Below, piece after piece: positions 1 through 29,169 of a stretch of DNA of 64,000 bases. How positions within the stretch are numbered: position 1 is the stretch's first letter; each line of letters begins with the position of its first letter. The notes under the pieces are model-generated. The model was not told the DNA's origin. It made no database searches and saw only the letters and a list, made by a program, of their open reading frames with translations. Origin of the DNA: Ancylostoma caninum (lineage: Eukaryota; Nematoda; Chromadorea; Rhabditida; Ancylostomatidae); assembly GCA_037903475.1 (NCBI GenBank), contig JBAJFG010000561.1:62001-126000 (forward strand), in the 5' to 3' direction. The position numbers were made by a program, and so were the translations under genes.

Positions 1-509
1 GCCATGATGAAATCTCAGGCACCAAACTAATAGTGTCTCTCAGTAATAAAATCCGTAGACATGAGATTTCTTGGTATTCTCATTTTTTTCTCTTTTCTCA
101 GGAATGAGTGTAGAAAATTTCTTAAGAATGAGTGTAGAAAATGTCCACACTGTGCCGCTATCGGGTGGAGCTTTTCATTGAAATGGATACCTAAGTCTTC
201 GCTACGCTGCTATGGTAAGCGTTTGCTCACCCCCTCCCCCTCCCCCCAACCGTTTTACCATGTTTTACACTACCCGTGTGGAGAGAGCACTCCGACCTAA
301 TCCACCATTGGTCGGGCTCACAGTATTTGAACTAATCAATAATTGATTGTGGATGAGATGAGATGAGATCTTTGTGAGATCCCATGATGAGGGCAACACT
401 CACGAAGTGCTCCAATATTATAGCAGCGACGGTCTTCTACTCACACAATAAGGTTCTTTGGAAAGAGAGCATGGGAACTATAACACAATCAAGTGGAAAA
501 TTTCAGAGT

Positions 510-704
510 TCATTCCAGCTGTTCGATCTCACACAACAACGCCTGCATTGCACCCTTCCCGGCGGCGACAGTCTCCCGATCACTACCGTACTGGTATGCC
601 GCCGCCGTCTCTCCACCAGTTTGTTGCCTAGCCACCGACGCCAGCCATCCTTTGTCTTCCGAATCGCTGTTCTCAGCAAGTGATTCGTGTCTAGTTGTTG
701 CCAA
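510..704 (-). CDS. Possible orphan terminal exon
   Basis: An open frame of about 64 codons ends in a TGA and has a composition typical of a nematode protein tail: Glu, Asp, Ala and Gln rich, with a stretch reading AENSDSEDKG followed later by a short amphipathic segment ALLCEIEQLE at the C-terminus. An AG preceded by TATTACGGT lies just upstream on the minus strand and could be an acceptor. No upstream partner exon could be joined to it, and the overlapping plus-strand frame is longer, so this may be chance. Function unknown. Confidence 0.2.
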   Translation of the reverse strand: MATTRHESLAENSDSEDKGWLASVARQQTGGETAAAYQYGSDRETVAAGKGAMQALLCEIEQLE

Positions 705-3700
705 CTACCGTAATACATCAAATCTTGTTGGCAGACCCGTTTCCGATGATTGTGTCACGTGGTCGTTCCTGTTTGATTCGTTGCCAAATGCACGTCGGTG
801 GGTGTCTCTCGGAGACAGGACAGGAAGAAAGTCCACCTTAGGAGTTTTCTATGTCGTCCGGGTGGAATCTGGGGTCCAAAACTGGAGTAACAGTGACGGC
901 GGAAAATGTATGTTACCTATGGGTGCGCTGACAGCGCTGGCTGTACTTTCAGTCAGAACTGTACGGAACCGGTATAATTTACTTTACCACTCTTAACTAG
1001 AAAGTGATGGCAGTTTATACTCTGACACTATCCTCAAATATGATATGTCGAGTGTGGAAACTGTGATGAATTCTCCCTAATTGCGGTCAATAGTGAATTC
1101 GCCAGATTAATGCTAAACTACTGCCTAGATCCCATAAGACTATGAGGTGAACATTGACCCTCTTCTGGAAACAGCAAATAATCCAGCTCTAAATAGACCG
1201 CAGAAGCCAATGCTTTCGTAGATACGATTTAAGAGTGATTGTCTGGAAAGAGATCGACGGAGAATAGAGATGGAAGCGGAACAGCAAAGAAAGATATTAT
1301 CCGGCGAGCCTATTGAACCGATTTACGTAGGGCTAAAGAATCTCCTGGATCGGCGTTAGCCGCTGTCCACGCTAGAGTTGCGGCAAAGATCAAGGCCGTG
1401 CCTGGCAGCAAAGAATCTTATCGGGACTACAACGCTTAGCCACCGGCCGTTCCACACGGTACTAGTGACTTCAGGACATGGGACCTTATGACGAGAAGCG
1501 AGCGTAATCCGCACTACTGTGAGCAACGACTGAACTGCTGTCCTGCCTGAACTTTATGATGCATAGAAAGATCGAACTTCTTCATCCTTATGAGGTCGCA
1601 ATAGGGCAACTCAAAACACGAGCTATGAGAGGAGCAGTTCTGTGGTACCCTTTCCATGACGAAGGTAATACTGCCATTAATGCTGGTGATGAGCTTTCAT
1701 ATTCAGGTTCTGCAAGCATTCCTGTTCTGCGAGGCGCTGCGTGTACGGGAAAGTAGGAGATTTCTTCCACACAACACAGCAGTCAAATCAGATCAAAACT
1801 TCCTCGCCCAGAACCAAAGGACTAGTTACTCCATTCTCAAAAGTAGTGTACTGAATATGTCTGTTAAAACTGGGGCTTTGGTTTCCCGCCAGGAATCCGA
1901 GGATGAATAACCGGAATGAATGCTTGTCTGTTACCAATCACTTCCTTCCCCTTGTATCACTGTCCAAGCTATAGATTACTGTAATACCCAAGCCTGATGC
2001 AGTGTTGTATTCACTTGTCCGTGGTGCGCGTTTCTGATCAGTGCGAACATCCGCAAGAACGGTGGACTCGAAAACGGAGATTCGTTGCAAAACGTCCATG
2101 GGCGGTTCTGTTTAGTTGATGCGAAATGATGTTGCACTAGCCATGGGGGACGCAATATTTTGTGGGGCCAAGAGAGCATAATTGAGCGTCACGTTCAGGC
2201 CTCCGAAGGAGACGTTTAAGTCGAAACGTCAGACTCTAATAAACAAGTTCCACCAAACAACCTGGTGTAGCAACTGCATACAAAACATCTGTTAACAAAT
2301 TTGAGCTGCACCTCGACCATCGACTAAGCACACAGCAGTAGATTTTCTCTGTTTACGTGTTCTCTTTATTTCAACACATCTTACGCTTTGGAAATCAAAT
2401 CAAAATCAAAAAATCGTCAAATCAGATCAAAAATTCCTTATCAAGTATTGAAGATGTGCTTACCGACATTTGTACTGATATATACAGGAGTTCATTGCTT
2501 TTTCATTATCCATATGGATAATCCATATTAACACAATGTGCAAGAATGTACAATCTTTTCTTCTAAATCTGAATGACCAGGTAACAGAACTTTCCCTGGA
2601 GTGGCTAGGACAGAAGGTGCCTAAAGGACCAATACTAGATTCCATGCTATATAACGCCCTTCTGCTCACTGGACCTAAAAGTGTTATGGTGGGTTGATAC
2701 ATAACTGCCCACTAACCTTAGAATAACTTCATCTTCATTGTAATATACTTCACAATTTCAAGAAAGCTGGGGTAGTTCTGCGACTTCAACAAGATTTTTT
2801 GTTCTGAAACTACCTGTAAACTTCTCGTGTCTTTGTATCAGCTTATTATTTAGGATACCAGCATTAATGCACATAATTCCTTAAGAACCTTCGAATAGAC
2901 CTCAGTCTTTATTTGCTTTGGAAATTTTCGGGAAAACGTGCACAGTCACAGTGTAACCATGGAGTAATAATGAGATTGAAGCAGCTATGGAATATTCGGT
3001 TTTTTACCTCTCTGGCGCCCTTTTTTGTAGTATTAGTCGTTGCATCTCGTCCTAAGGCATCTTGACCCATCCATCATCACCTGGCTCTTCTCCACAGACA
3101 AACATACGTCATAACTATGAACTGATGTGTGACGTAGTCGCTTATTCCAGGCTCAGAAGAATGACGACGACGAGCTCTGGAGTTAATCCCGATTTAAGCT
3201 TGCAGAAACCTGCTAAGCAGTGTAAACAAGCTAAGAACTCAGCTCTAGAAGTTACTAAAGATGAATCCCTAATGAGAGCGCTTAATTAGTTGATAATTTT
3301 CAGGGCTACAGTGTAGAAATATGTTCTCATCTTTAATCTCTAAAATGAATACACTACAACCAGTTGTGCAAGCAGTATCGCCGATCGCTACATTAGCGAT
3401 CCTGTTTCTCACGCTCCACGCGTGGATTGATATTAGCTTATTGTTTGTCTTTATCTCTCCCAAAATGCTGATGAGAATGGAATGGCGAATACAGTGATCG
3501 TTCACGCTTCACCTGCCTCCATCTTTCATCGTTTGAGAACCAGAATCAGGGCGTCAGTGAAAGCGACCGGGCCTCTTCTTATGTTGGACTTTTGGTTTCA
3601 CTTTTTCACACTTTCTTAATCGGAGAAGCTTGTTGGATTAGTCGACGTCGAGTCGTTGCCGTTCCAGTGACAGAGACAAGATCCTGGCAGAATCTTGCAG

Positions 3701-6700
3701 CTGGGACCAAAAGGTTTCCACACATTTTTGGTTGTTCGTCTTGCAAATGATAGTCAATACTCCTAGCGGATGCAGATGAGCAGTGGCTTACTAAATCAAA
3801 AAAAAAAGATATGATATTGAATTCCACTCTAATGGCTACTCAACTGGGATAAAAATTAGCCTAAAGAGTTAAAACATGTACTGCGACAAAGAAGCAAAAA
3901 ATGGATGAACTAAATGGCAATGCTAGGAAGGGCATACAACCACTAAGGAGTTAGAGTGCTATCGACTAGACTTGCTAATTTTACAGGAATTGATCAGCGT
4001 CTACTAGGTTTAGGATAGTCTGGAGTAACTCTAACTGTAAAAAATGAGCTCTGCAACTTAGCCTAACTCTTGGGATTACTGTTTTGTGACACCCTTGCCT
4101 AGTGATAGAGAATTTTTTTTCTAAAAAATCTGAATTCAATCCACAATTTCCATCAGAATTTAATGGAACATAATTAAATCGAACCTTGTAAATGGGAAGA
4201 GATCTAATCTGGGAAATAGCTGTTTTCTCATTACGTGAGAGAGTTTGCTGATACCTGTGGACTACCAATCATTTTCTTGGTAAAGCTGCCTCTGTACACT
4301 TTCGATTTTGTAATCGCACTTCATCATATCGGATGTGAACTAAAAACATATAATAATATTGCAGCAATTTTCCTCACCACCTCTAGATTGGGACAACATT
4401 CAATCCGGAAGATTTTTGGAATGAACTGCTCCAATCGGGTTGAAAAACCATAAATTCCTAAGCATTCTGTTGTGGAAAACATAGCACAGCTCCTGACAAG
4501 CTGCCGTTGTTCGCGCACGCCTCAACCATGTTAGGTCGGGAGGCTCTTAAAATTGCACAGGCATTCGCAACTAGCAAGCCAGACACATTACAACGACCCT
4601 GCACATGACGTTACGTTCGCATCACTTTGGAATTGCTACGAGTGCCACGCCGTCGTCATTTTCTCAGCGATCAACCTCCGATGTCCATATGCAGTTCGGT
4701 CCAGAAGTAGTGATCGCCGTGAACTTATGCATTTTACGGTCGTCTGCAGCATTTCAGACGTTGTTGTAGCGTGCGTGGCTATAGGACTCCTCAGGGGTCC
4801 TTACCGGTTCGCAAGCGCCATAGCACAGCATCCAAAGAGCACAGAATGGCAATGTCAATGTCAGTGGATGCGCAGACAGTCAAAGAACCAAACCACAGAT
4901 GACGCTGCGCTTGCGAGTGGGTCTGGACTACGAGAGTCTCGTATAAGGGCAAATTGTACTCGATGCGTGCGAAAAGGATAGGGTCAGACGCATCGCTTAC
5001 GCAACTTAGACGCACACGTTCACGACCTCGCGGCATCCATGCATTTTTCTCATCGGGGATGCACATGCTGCGTTGATCGGTCTTCATGAAAAAACCTTTG
5101 CAGTGGATGCGTGCGTTTGACATGCGACTGAAGCACGCACCTAGAATAAGCTGGTCTATAGTCTGTTTCTGTTGCGTCACAACTACAGTTCCACGCGATA
5201 TTACGCTGCAAAACATGTGCGAACGTCTCCGACACGTCGTCGCTGCACTGCGTTCACAACGCTGACTTGCACCACACATCAACGATCAGCTAGCATACCG
5301 TAACTTTCCTTGTGCAAAGCAACTACTTATGAATATATGTACTTCCCGGATCAGTTAAGTGCGAATCCCAATACGTCATTGAGTGGTTTCCTAGAAACCT
5401 CTGCAAATGCATGTCTATATATGGCTTCAGACAGCTTGCAATGATGTGTGGGAGTTGGCGCAATTAAATTCTGACCTTTCACGTTAGAAGCCGTGTAAAG
5501 CCTGAAATGCCTGCTCTACATTAGGGCTTGAGAGTGCACGTTTGATTCATCTCACAAACCCACTTCAAATGGGTTTTGCACCAAATCTAAATCAGTTCTG
5601 CAAAGATCGAAAGCTCCATGCAACACTGGTATTCATGCTGCTATTTTCTTGCCAAGGAACTAACAAAAACAGTAGAATAAGGCATTCAAAATGAGCCAAT
5701 ACAAATCTTTGTGATTCCTGTTGAGCAATTCCCGAAAAAAAATGTGTATCCATTTTCTCCCCCCCCCCCCTCCATCCTCTGCGTCTGTCACATCGTCTGA
5801 AAAGAACCATGCATATACCATGAGACCTGGAGCCATATCCAGTATATTTGACCGGGGAAGGGGAAACTCAGCGGAAATAAAACCGTGTTTTTATTCACTC
5901 TGCTATCCAATATAACTCATCCATCACGCGTTCATTTGCCGGCGCAAGTGCGGTGTCTTGAGAGACAATGCGAATTGGAGATCGAGTAGTTCTTGGACTG
6001 TTATCAAGTGGAGATGAAAGGTAGCCTGCAGTGAAACAAGTGGATTAGCATGTTCGAGGATGTGTTTAACTGGATAGCAGATTCTTGAGAAAAAAACTAA
6101 CATAGAGTAGATTTGCATGTCCTAGGATGCTTTTTATTGAATAGCAGATCCTCTAAAAGAATGCTAAGATATCCGCTAGAGATCGTTTATCCGAATGAAT
6201 AAAGATATTGGACACGGGCCCTGCTAGAGAACCGAGTTTTGCAGGGGTTTTATGCGATATGTTACACGTTCCAACGTGTTATTTTGTCGACCATGATTCA
6301 ACCTGCAACAATCTCGCCAATAACCCCATTCGCCTTTGCCACTCATGCAAGTCTGCTGCAAATTATGGTCAGAATCCATGCAATCCCGTTCGAAACACAG
6401 GAGTTGCCGGAAGTCTTGATGTATACGTTTTGCTAAACTGCTACCTGAATGGTGGATATAATAGGTGTAGGAGTAACGGCTTTTGTGGACGCTCCTAAAC
6501 TCGTATTATGCCTTTTTTACCAAAGCGCTAGGAAAAATCCCACGTACGCTAGCACACATGGGAAAAACAGCCCAAAAACGGGGTCAACCACACTCTCTGG
6601 CCACATAATCAGCTGCAACAACAGCATATGAAACAAGTTTTTAGACTTTCGTGTTACAAGGCGATCGTCGTAGATGGCACCGACTAGCACAGCCCACGGT

Positions 6701-6753
6701 GGCCAAAACCGGAAACGCCGACACGAAATAGTAGACGAGCGATGAGTGCGCAG

Positions 6754-6999
6754 AAGTGCAAGTGATGGGAACATTTGGACACGTCTTCAGTCGGCAAAGC
6801 CCTCAGGTCAATCCAGATTATCAGATCAGAGGTGCGAGGAGGCGCGTGGCACCGAATCGTTCGACGTTCCCCAATTCCCTAACTCTCCGGATGCTCTTTT
6901 CGATGTATTAAGCGATAAGTGCGATCCACGACGTATGTCTGTGCCTGGAACAGAAAAGCATGCAATTTATTCGATTAGAAATCTCCCTATCACAACGTA
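6754..6999 (+). CDS. Possible orphan last exon, unknown product
   Basis: A plus-strand frame of about 80 codons ends in TAA and is followed 27 bases later by a consensus AATAAA poly(A) signal at 7026-7031. The frame is preceded by an in-frame TGA, so if real it must begin at an internal acceptor such as the CAG ending at 6753. The peptide is Ser, Arg and Asp rich (for example SASDGNIWTRLQSAKPSG) with no domain I recognise. It lies tail to tail with the NSF 3' end. No convincing upstream exon was found on the plus strand. Confidence 0.25.
6966..6971 (-). terminator. Candidate NSF poly(A) signal
   Basis: On the minus strand this reads AATAAA, 409 bases downstream of the NSF stop codon. It is the nearest consensus hexamer I found in that direction. 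Its distance is long for a nematode 3' UTR, and a variant hexamer closer to the stop could be used instead. Confidence 0.3.
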
Positions 7000-7145
7000 A
7001 TGGTTGATTACAAATTGCACATTCCAATAAATATTATTAAGTAAACACATATGCACAACACTAATTCCAGACTCCCATTATGTCAACTGCAGACTATCAA
7101 CGTAATACCTTACTGTAATAAGTTACTACAAAACCTCAATATGGA

Positions 7146-7349
7146 ATGCTTATGGACAAGGGTTCACAATGTACGATAACGTTAATCAGGGCGGCGGATT
7201 CTTCAAGTGATGAAACAAGTGGTCCGACTGTAAATTCTTCTCACATAGAAACTGTAAAGCTGTGGACACTGGTAGTACCATCCACAGAAATAGCTATGGA
7301 ACTAAGCACGACTGCTAATGTCAAGACACATGGCACTTCCAAGCACTGA
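7146..7349 (+). pseudogene. Possible retroelement protease-like fragment
   Basis: A plus-strand frame of 67 codons begins MLMDKGSQCTI. The segment resembles the active-site region of BEL/Pao and Gypsy retroelement aspartic proteases (pattern L-D-T/S-G-S/A), but Lys replaces the usual Thr/Ser, so it would be inactive. The rest is Ser/Thr rich and ends in TGA. No reverse transcriptase follows it. The resemblance is weak and may be chance. Confidence 0.15.
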
Positions 7350-7379
7350 TCTGCGAGATGGGCACGCCATGATTTCGTC

Positions 7380-22997
<15,618 letters not shown>

Positions 22998-23006
22998 ATG
23001 TACCTG
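22998..23006 (-). promoter_or_regulatory. Candidate trans-splice or 5' intron acceptor of NSF
   Basis: On the minus strand the sequence TTCATTTCCAG ends at 23004, so the message would begin six bases before the ATG. Such a short leader is typical of spliced-leader trans-splicing in nematodes, but an ordinary 5' UTR intron would look the same. Confidence 0.4.
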
Positions 23007-26000
23007 GAAATGAAGTGAATACAAAAAAGGATGAAACGAACTCCGACGACGTATGTGGTAGTAGTTTCCAAAAAGTAACCGGAATTCAGCTATAAAAATT
23101 GTATTTATTTTTACAGATACAAGTCTCTTGCAACGTTCAAAACTGCTTCCAAACTCTTTGATTCTGGAGCGTTGGGTGCTTTTGCAGTTTCCTTTGTCAC
23201 TTCTTCCGCGCTGGCAAAACGTTTCTTTTCCAGGCCCTTACCTTTTTATATCGCACAACGAAAAAAAGTCCCAACCAATCAGGGCTGGAATACATGAAGT
23301 GATCATCAAGCAAAACAAAGATGCTTAGAGTTACTATTAGGTCGTCAAGTATGAAATGTCCGATTTTGGATGAGAAGTTCTCGAGTTTTGTTTCTAAAGC
23401 AAGATGCAGTATAAGATATCAGAATATGCTCCTATACTATCCCCACAGCCTTGCCATCTTAACTGCAGCTTGACTGCGCCAACAGCTTGAAAACATGGAA
23501 AGCTGGTAGCAATCAAGTGGCGAGCAGCGTTTCCAACATCATGTTGAAAATTGAACATTTTCTTCAGCAAGAGGTGAGCTAATCCCTGAAGGGAGTTGTG
23601 GTGAAACAGAGCAAGGTTTGCCCAGTACAGTGAGTGGAAGGTGGGTCCTCACCCCCGCTTCTCTGGTTCAAGCAGCGTGAATTTGTGAAAAATGGTCAAA
23701 AATTGGCACCCATTTTTGAGGGTCAAACTGGGAAAAATTCGTTTACCGAACCACTTTTAATGGTCATATTGCCTTGAGTACCTAAATATTAATGGATTAT
23801 AAAGGTCACACCTTGCTGCTTATGCTGACCTAGTTTGACTCCCATCCGTTTCGGCTACGGCTTCCAGCTCATCGATATCCAGGTTCATCATAAGGCTCAC
23901 TTTGAAGCTTCATGTCACCTCAGCGGAACTTCCCAAGCAAACGCTGTCCAGTGCATTTACAAGCCAAATGTCCCTTTTCACTACCCTGATTTTCCCATCT
24001 TTCTCAGCTCTACTGGCTGGAAAATGGAACCTATGTTCCAAAACGACACGATTTTTCGTCTTTGAGTAGTTCTACAAAAAATGCATGCTTTCAAACAAAA
24101 ATTCAAAAACTGATCAAAAACCCAGGAAGTGATTTTGAAAGGAAGAGGATGTGCTTTCATAATGAAAATAAGGATAAGAAGAGATCTAGTAAATCTTCGA
24201 AGATAGAGACTGTCAAACTGACCGCTCATAAAATCGGACATTTCATACTTGACGACCCAATAGTTACGGTATAGACTACACAGCGGTGGGGGACAAAGGA
24301 TGTAGAGGTTGGTTAGCTACATAGCTAGGTTTCTCTCAATCATGAGTTCATGAATCCTAGCCCAGATCAGATAATCGGGTAGAGGGGGTGAAGTGTTCAT
24401 GCTGATTTTGTTCGTAAGACGAGCGCGATGTGGATTAATGTCAGTATATTGAGACAGAGAAATTTTGCTTATATTTTGGCTCGTGGAATTAAATTTCGAA
24501 TGGGAACGTATAACTATGGAATTTAGAACTTCGAACATTCTAGAAAAACCCCAGGCCGAAATCAGCAATCCACAGCAGCAGAGACCTACGCACTGATGCA
24601 GGTAGGTCCCTTGAACAATAGGGTAATTTATACTTGACGCGTCGGACATACATTAGACGCAGTCATCCGACACGGAAGATTTTTCATGAAAACCGATGAG
24701 AGGATCCCACGCTACAAATAGAAGAGGCGTCTCGTCTCGGCCTATCCTTCATTACTCAATCGTGCGTCTGAAGCACGCATGCATTCAGTATAAATTGCTC
24801 TATTCCCGTATATATGTCATTGATATAATATGTTCGTCCTGCAGGGAATAATTCCGGTCACTCTTGGGAATCCTCACGCCTGCTCTAAACTCACGGTGCT
24901 CATGGTTGATGACAAGTTCGGGTCCTAGCAGCCTCGACCTGAAAACTGCACAGAATTAGGTGGACCATATTTCCTCAATCAGCGAGCACGGTCGAGAGGC
25001 TCAGCTCAGAACTCAATCTATCGTAGAAATCAAGTACACGGGCTGTACGGACTGCATAGAAGGTTGCTGTCCAAAATTGACGTTTACACCGCATGTGAGA
25101 CGGTTTCAACGTGAAGCATATTGTTGGATCGGAATAGTTGATTTGCACAAAGAGATGTCTGTATTTATGCTAGAAGACTCCAGCAAAACACTTGATTTGA
25201 GAACAATCGAGAGAGAAACAATTTTGAGGTGAAAATAAAGTACACATCCTCAGCGACTCATGCAGTCAAAATATGTAACTCCAATGATTTCTTCTCTTAA
25301 TATAGAATTAGCAACGAAGGTGGAGCCTCTGGAATACAAAGAAAAGTGAATTTGGGACAGATTTGGGGAGCATTCTCCAAGAGAAATGAATATATGGTGG
25401 CTCCAACAAAGAAAAATCGAGTTCCGTAGTTGAGGCGAAGGAAATATTTACATCCAATCGTGCCAGAGATCTGCTGCGTATACAAAATGTGGCGCATTCA
25501 CTTGTTTTTCTCTGGACACAGAAGAAAATTATTCTTGCAAGCAACCGTGAGATAACTGTAGACAAATATGCTTCTAATCTGCTGTAATTCTCCTCGAGAG
25601 TGCATATTTCGAAAAAAAGCAGTCGGCGGTATTCACAAGACAATTTACGAGTGATTTGTCATATCCCAGCATGTCCTTCGTTCAATGCTCAACAGCAATT
25701 GAAGCATTCCAAAGGGAAAAAAGAAAAGAAATTTGGAGGAGGGGATAGCGGATTAATGGTGAACAAGCATGGCAAGATGTTGGGACTAGCAGAAGGTCAA
25801 GAACAACTGGACATGAGGAATTAGTCGTATAAAATCGGAAAATCGACAGCTTCCGAATAGAGAAGTACGCTTGGGAGATGAAGCGAATAAAATGCTCGAC
25901 AACTGGAACCCCAGCACCAGTTTTCTGGAGTTCTTCTGAATAATACCAGAATAATCAGTGAGAGCCGAATAGAAGGCTCTGATCGCTAACATTTCACATT

Positions 26001-28688
26001 TGAGAGAAGGGAGAGAGAAGTATTGCGTTCCGGCAGTGATCTTCACTTCACAGCATGAGAAGGGGAGGAGGAGGACGAGGTTAGAAGAACAAAAGTGGAG
26101 TCCTTGCAACCACCCAGAAGAATTGATGACAAGGATTTCAGAAATAATGTTACTGAAGAATTTATTCGTAGCTCGAGTAGTTAATGATGTTTCAAAATGA
26201 AATTAAATCAAAGAGAAAAGCTGGAGCACATTTTTCGCAAATTTTTTCTATCAAGTTATTTTGACAGTTCTTTGACCAAGTCTCGGGAGCATGGGGGAAG
26301 GAATTACTTATATTTAGCCATAAGCAATTAGGAAATAACCACTTCACGGAATCTTTCGACCAAAAAATCAAAAACAACCATGGAACAGCTAATCGACCAA
26401 AGGTCCGGACTGCCTTCTTGCTGTAATCCACCCTCTAATGCATGTATACTAATGAAATGCATGGCTACTAGTAGACCATAACTCAAAAAAGGAGGGAAGT
26501 TGGAAAACACAGAGTGATCAGCAACCAAGACTTCGCAACTAACATGAACATTTAAAAAGTCGGGTTGGTATTCTCTCCATACATAAACACTAAAGATCAA
26601 AAAGAGAGGGTTTTCAAAGCGTAAATGCCTTTCATTTCAATTAAAGCATGTGAATTCCATAGCAATGAGAGCCAGAAATCTCACGCAACACTGCTTTGCA
26701 ACAGTGTATTCTTCTTTTCTAATGGCATTTGCTATGATACAATATGCCTTGCTCTGTTTCCAAGGAGGAAGCCTTGTTCTCAAATTCTCCAGGCGTTTTC
26801 AGCACAGGCCGAGATTGACCAGGGTGAGGATGCTAACACTACACATATTTACCCATCGTTAACATGGGTCAATACGTTCACCCTGCATAATTTTAATGAT
26901 GCATCCGGGTCCAAGATGAACGCGCCGATGCCGTGGTTGGGTCACATGGACTGTGCGCCCACCACTTCGAAAGTATGGTGAGCTACCGGTTGTACCACGG
27001 TTGACTAAAACTGACCGACTCACAGCTGACCTATCAAAATCCACCCCCCTCCCCTTCCCCCAGCCCCCTCTTCCCGCCAGATGATGACCACCGACGAAAG
27101 GATTACGATCGGGCAGAAAGATTAAATAAATAGTACTCTTCTAGTTGAGTGATATTCATTTGTTTTTCTTCATTTCTGTTTGTAGGATTTTTCTGTACAA
27201 TTCCGAATCTGGAAAACCGAAATAGAAATTAAGGGAGTTTGTGGATTAGGACAAGAAAACCATTAAGGCTAAAGCGGATGTGAAGTGTTTTAACTAGAGG
27301 AGTCGATGCGGCCGACCTCTATGATTAGTCAATTCGTCCAACCGACCAATCGTGAATCTCTATCGCACCGCCCATTCCAGGTATAACCGTCTCCATACAG
27401 ATGAAATTTATTATTGAGATGGTTGCAGAATCGTGATGCGAAGTCTTCCAAAAGGTAGCAGTTAAATATCTGAAGCGACATGACCTCAGAACGCAGCGGA
27501 ACAATGATTGAGTGTCAAGTGTGAGCGTTTGGGCAAGAGGATAGGATCAAGAACACGACGAGAAGCGAAGGAAGAGTGGAGTGACTGGGTGAGGGATTAA
27601 TGATGAGCTTTGTTCGGCCTGCTGTCAGACGAAGTCGCATGTAAAAAAGTAAGCTAAGCAAAAATGCTGTCTGCCATGCAGGAAATACACAGGGCTAAAG
27701 TTTTGAACTGAGCATACATATAATAGAATTGAATACCTGATGACAATGACAGATATTTTAACTTCGACTAATGAGGCAGCAACGAAAACTACTCTGTAAC
27801 GAAGTACTTGAAAAGGAGAACAACAGATGCTATGCAAGGCTGGAGCAGAACTTCGTAGCTCACAGCGGAATACAGAGACCAGCAATATTTTCAGCAGATA
27901 ATTCAAAATCTCGTCCTGAACGGCTGGGTAAAATGGGAATTGTGCAGTTGTTTTTGCTCGGAGAGCAGCAGAAGCAGACTCTAATAAGCAGAAAATCAGT
28001 GACTGGGCTTGCAAACGAGCCTTGTGGACAATCGATTCTCTAGGATGCAAGTAAACAGTAGAAAAAGGAAGGGATACAAAACAAGAACACCATAAATGGA
28101 ACTTCCGCAACGTTTTAGTTTGCATATTTACTCAAATTATGCTAACGTATATGAAGCACGGAGTGACCAATGATAATTCAAGAACAATGTGCGTATGCCT
28201 TGCACAGGTTACGTAAAGAAAGCGATTCCAACTCGAAAAATGAAATAGAGCTAATAAAGAGCAGAAATTGAGACTCAAGATCGGGTATACACAAATACGC
28301 TCTAGTCTACAAAATAAAAGAAAGGTTTTACTGTCTCAGAGTGCAAAAGTGTTGAAATACGAAACCACAGAGCACCCATACAAAACCAGCCCCAACACCA
28401 GTGCGAATTATAGGTGCCTAGTTTAGGACGAGCGCCAGCGAGGCAGCAGCGGATCGATGGGATGCCGGCACAAAAAGCGCTTTTCCCCGGACGGAACTCA
28501 AAGATGGATAGAGTTCCTTGAGTATTGACCCTGCTGGGCAGTTCGAGAAAGCAATATGAAGACGAAATCCATAATTAATAGACGAGACGAAGAAAACTCC
28601 CAATTATTTGCTGAATTTTGTAGAGAATAGTAAATAGTAGTGGGAATTTCAGCCGAATTTATTTCAGCTGCACTACTCGACAGGCAAA

Positions 28689-28877
28689 ATGGAGGAAGAC
28701 TACCCAGTTGTGCTAGACGAGCCGGTCAAACCCGACCAACTCGCGACGTGTTCGGAGGGGATTCCGAGGTCCCGCAGGGATTGCCTTGATTTTCACGCAG
28801 TTGGTCGGTATTTTTTCAAATGTTTCCGCACTTGCACCTTCACTATACGAAGATGGTTTCGTTCTCCTAATGACTAG
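28689..28877 (+). CDS. Small ORF just upstream of importin-beta
   Basis: A 62-codon frame starts MEEDYPVVLDEPVKPDQ and ends in TGA. Its ATG lies 21 bases after a good nematode acceptor (TTTATTTCAG), which would suit a spliced-leader site or a second exon. The first 25 residues are acidic and protein-like; the latter part (FFKCFRTCTFTIRRW) looks like read-through into an intron, so the real exon may end near residue 30-38. It could be a separate small gene or an alternative 5' exon of the importin-beta transcript. No family recognised. Confidence 0.3.
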   Translation: MEEDYPVVLDEPVKPDQLATCSEGIPRSRRDCLDFHAVGRYFFKCFRTCTFTIRRWFRSPND

Positions 28878-29101
28878 TTTTCATTGCTCTTTTCTCAGTA
28901 ATTGTTAGGGAAAGGTTTGCCAGATTGTTGAGACATTTCTTACGGATTTTTTTTGCGTCTTACCTCCTATTTTTGGTGTTGATTTCATTGCTCATCCCTA
29001 TTCTATTCCTTCATGGCCTTATTTCAACCTGCGTTCGATCATGGACACTTTGACAGGCTTATCCACCTTGCTTATATCCGGATTGCTACTGATTTCTTTC
29101 C

Positions 29102-29104
29102 CAG
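29102..29104 (+). promoter_or_regulatory. Candidate spliced-leader acceptor of importin-beta
   Basis: The sequence GATTTCTTTCCCAG ends here, 65 bases before the start ATG at 29170. It fits the nematode acceptor consensus and has no coding exon behind it, as expected for an SL1-type trans-splice site. An ordinary 5' UTR intron is the alternative. Confidence 0.4.
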
Positions 29105-29169
29105 AAAATTGTCCGCTTTTTCGACTCGTAAACATTTAGGTTTCCTTCCTTCGGGATCCGTTGTCGAAA

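Larger units (their letters stand above)
1..7379. other. Gene-poor stretch downstream of NSF
   Basis: No multi-exon gene could be assembled here on either strand. The longest open frame (493-996, plus, 167 codons) has a shuffled composition, no recognisable domain and lies antisense to a more protein-like frame at 510-704. The frames near 4553-5282 on both strands overlap each other and match nothing I know. Short poly-C runs lie near 230-247 and 5759-5771. Three exon-like frames are listed separately. The stretch may hold decayed mobile elements, but I cannot name them. Confidence 0.5.
23007..29169. other. Intergenic stretch between NSF and importin-beta
   Basis: This 6.2 kb stretch separates two divergent genes and so should hold both promoters. 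Frames inside it (for example 26625-26981 plus and 27625-28125 minus) are AT-rich, lack recognised motifs and have no joinable partners. A pyrimidine-rich segment near 27043-27073 and several purine-rich tracts are present. Apart from the small frame at 28689-28877 I see no gene here. Confidence 0.5.

Noticed and set aside
4553..5282. Overlapping frames of 142 (plus) and 163 (minus) codons
   Set aside because: Neither shows a recognised motif or acceptor/donor pattern; composition is Arg/Cys/Ser-heavy on both strands, as in random GC-richer sequence.
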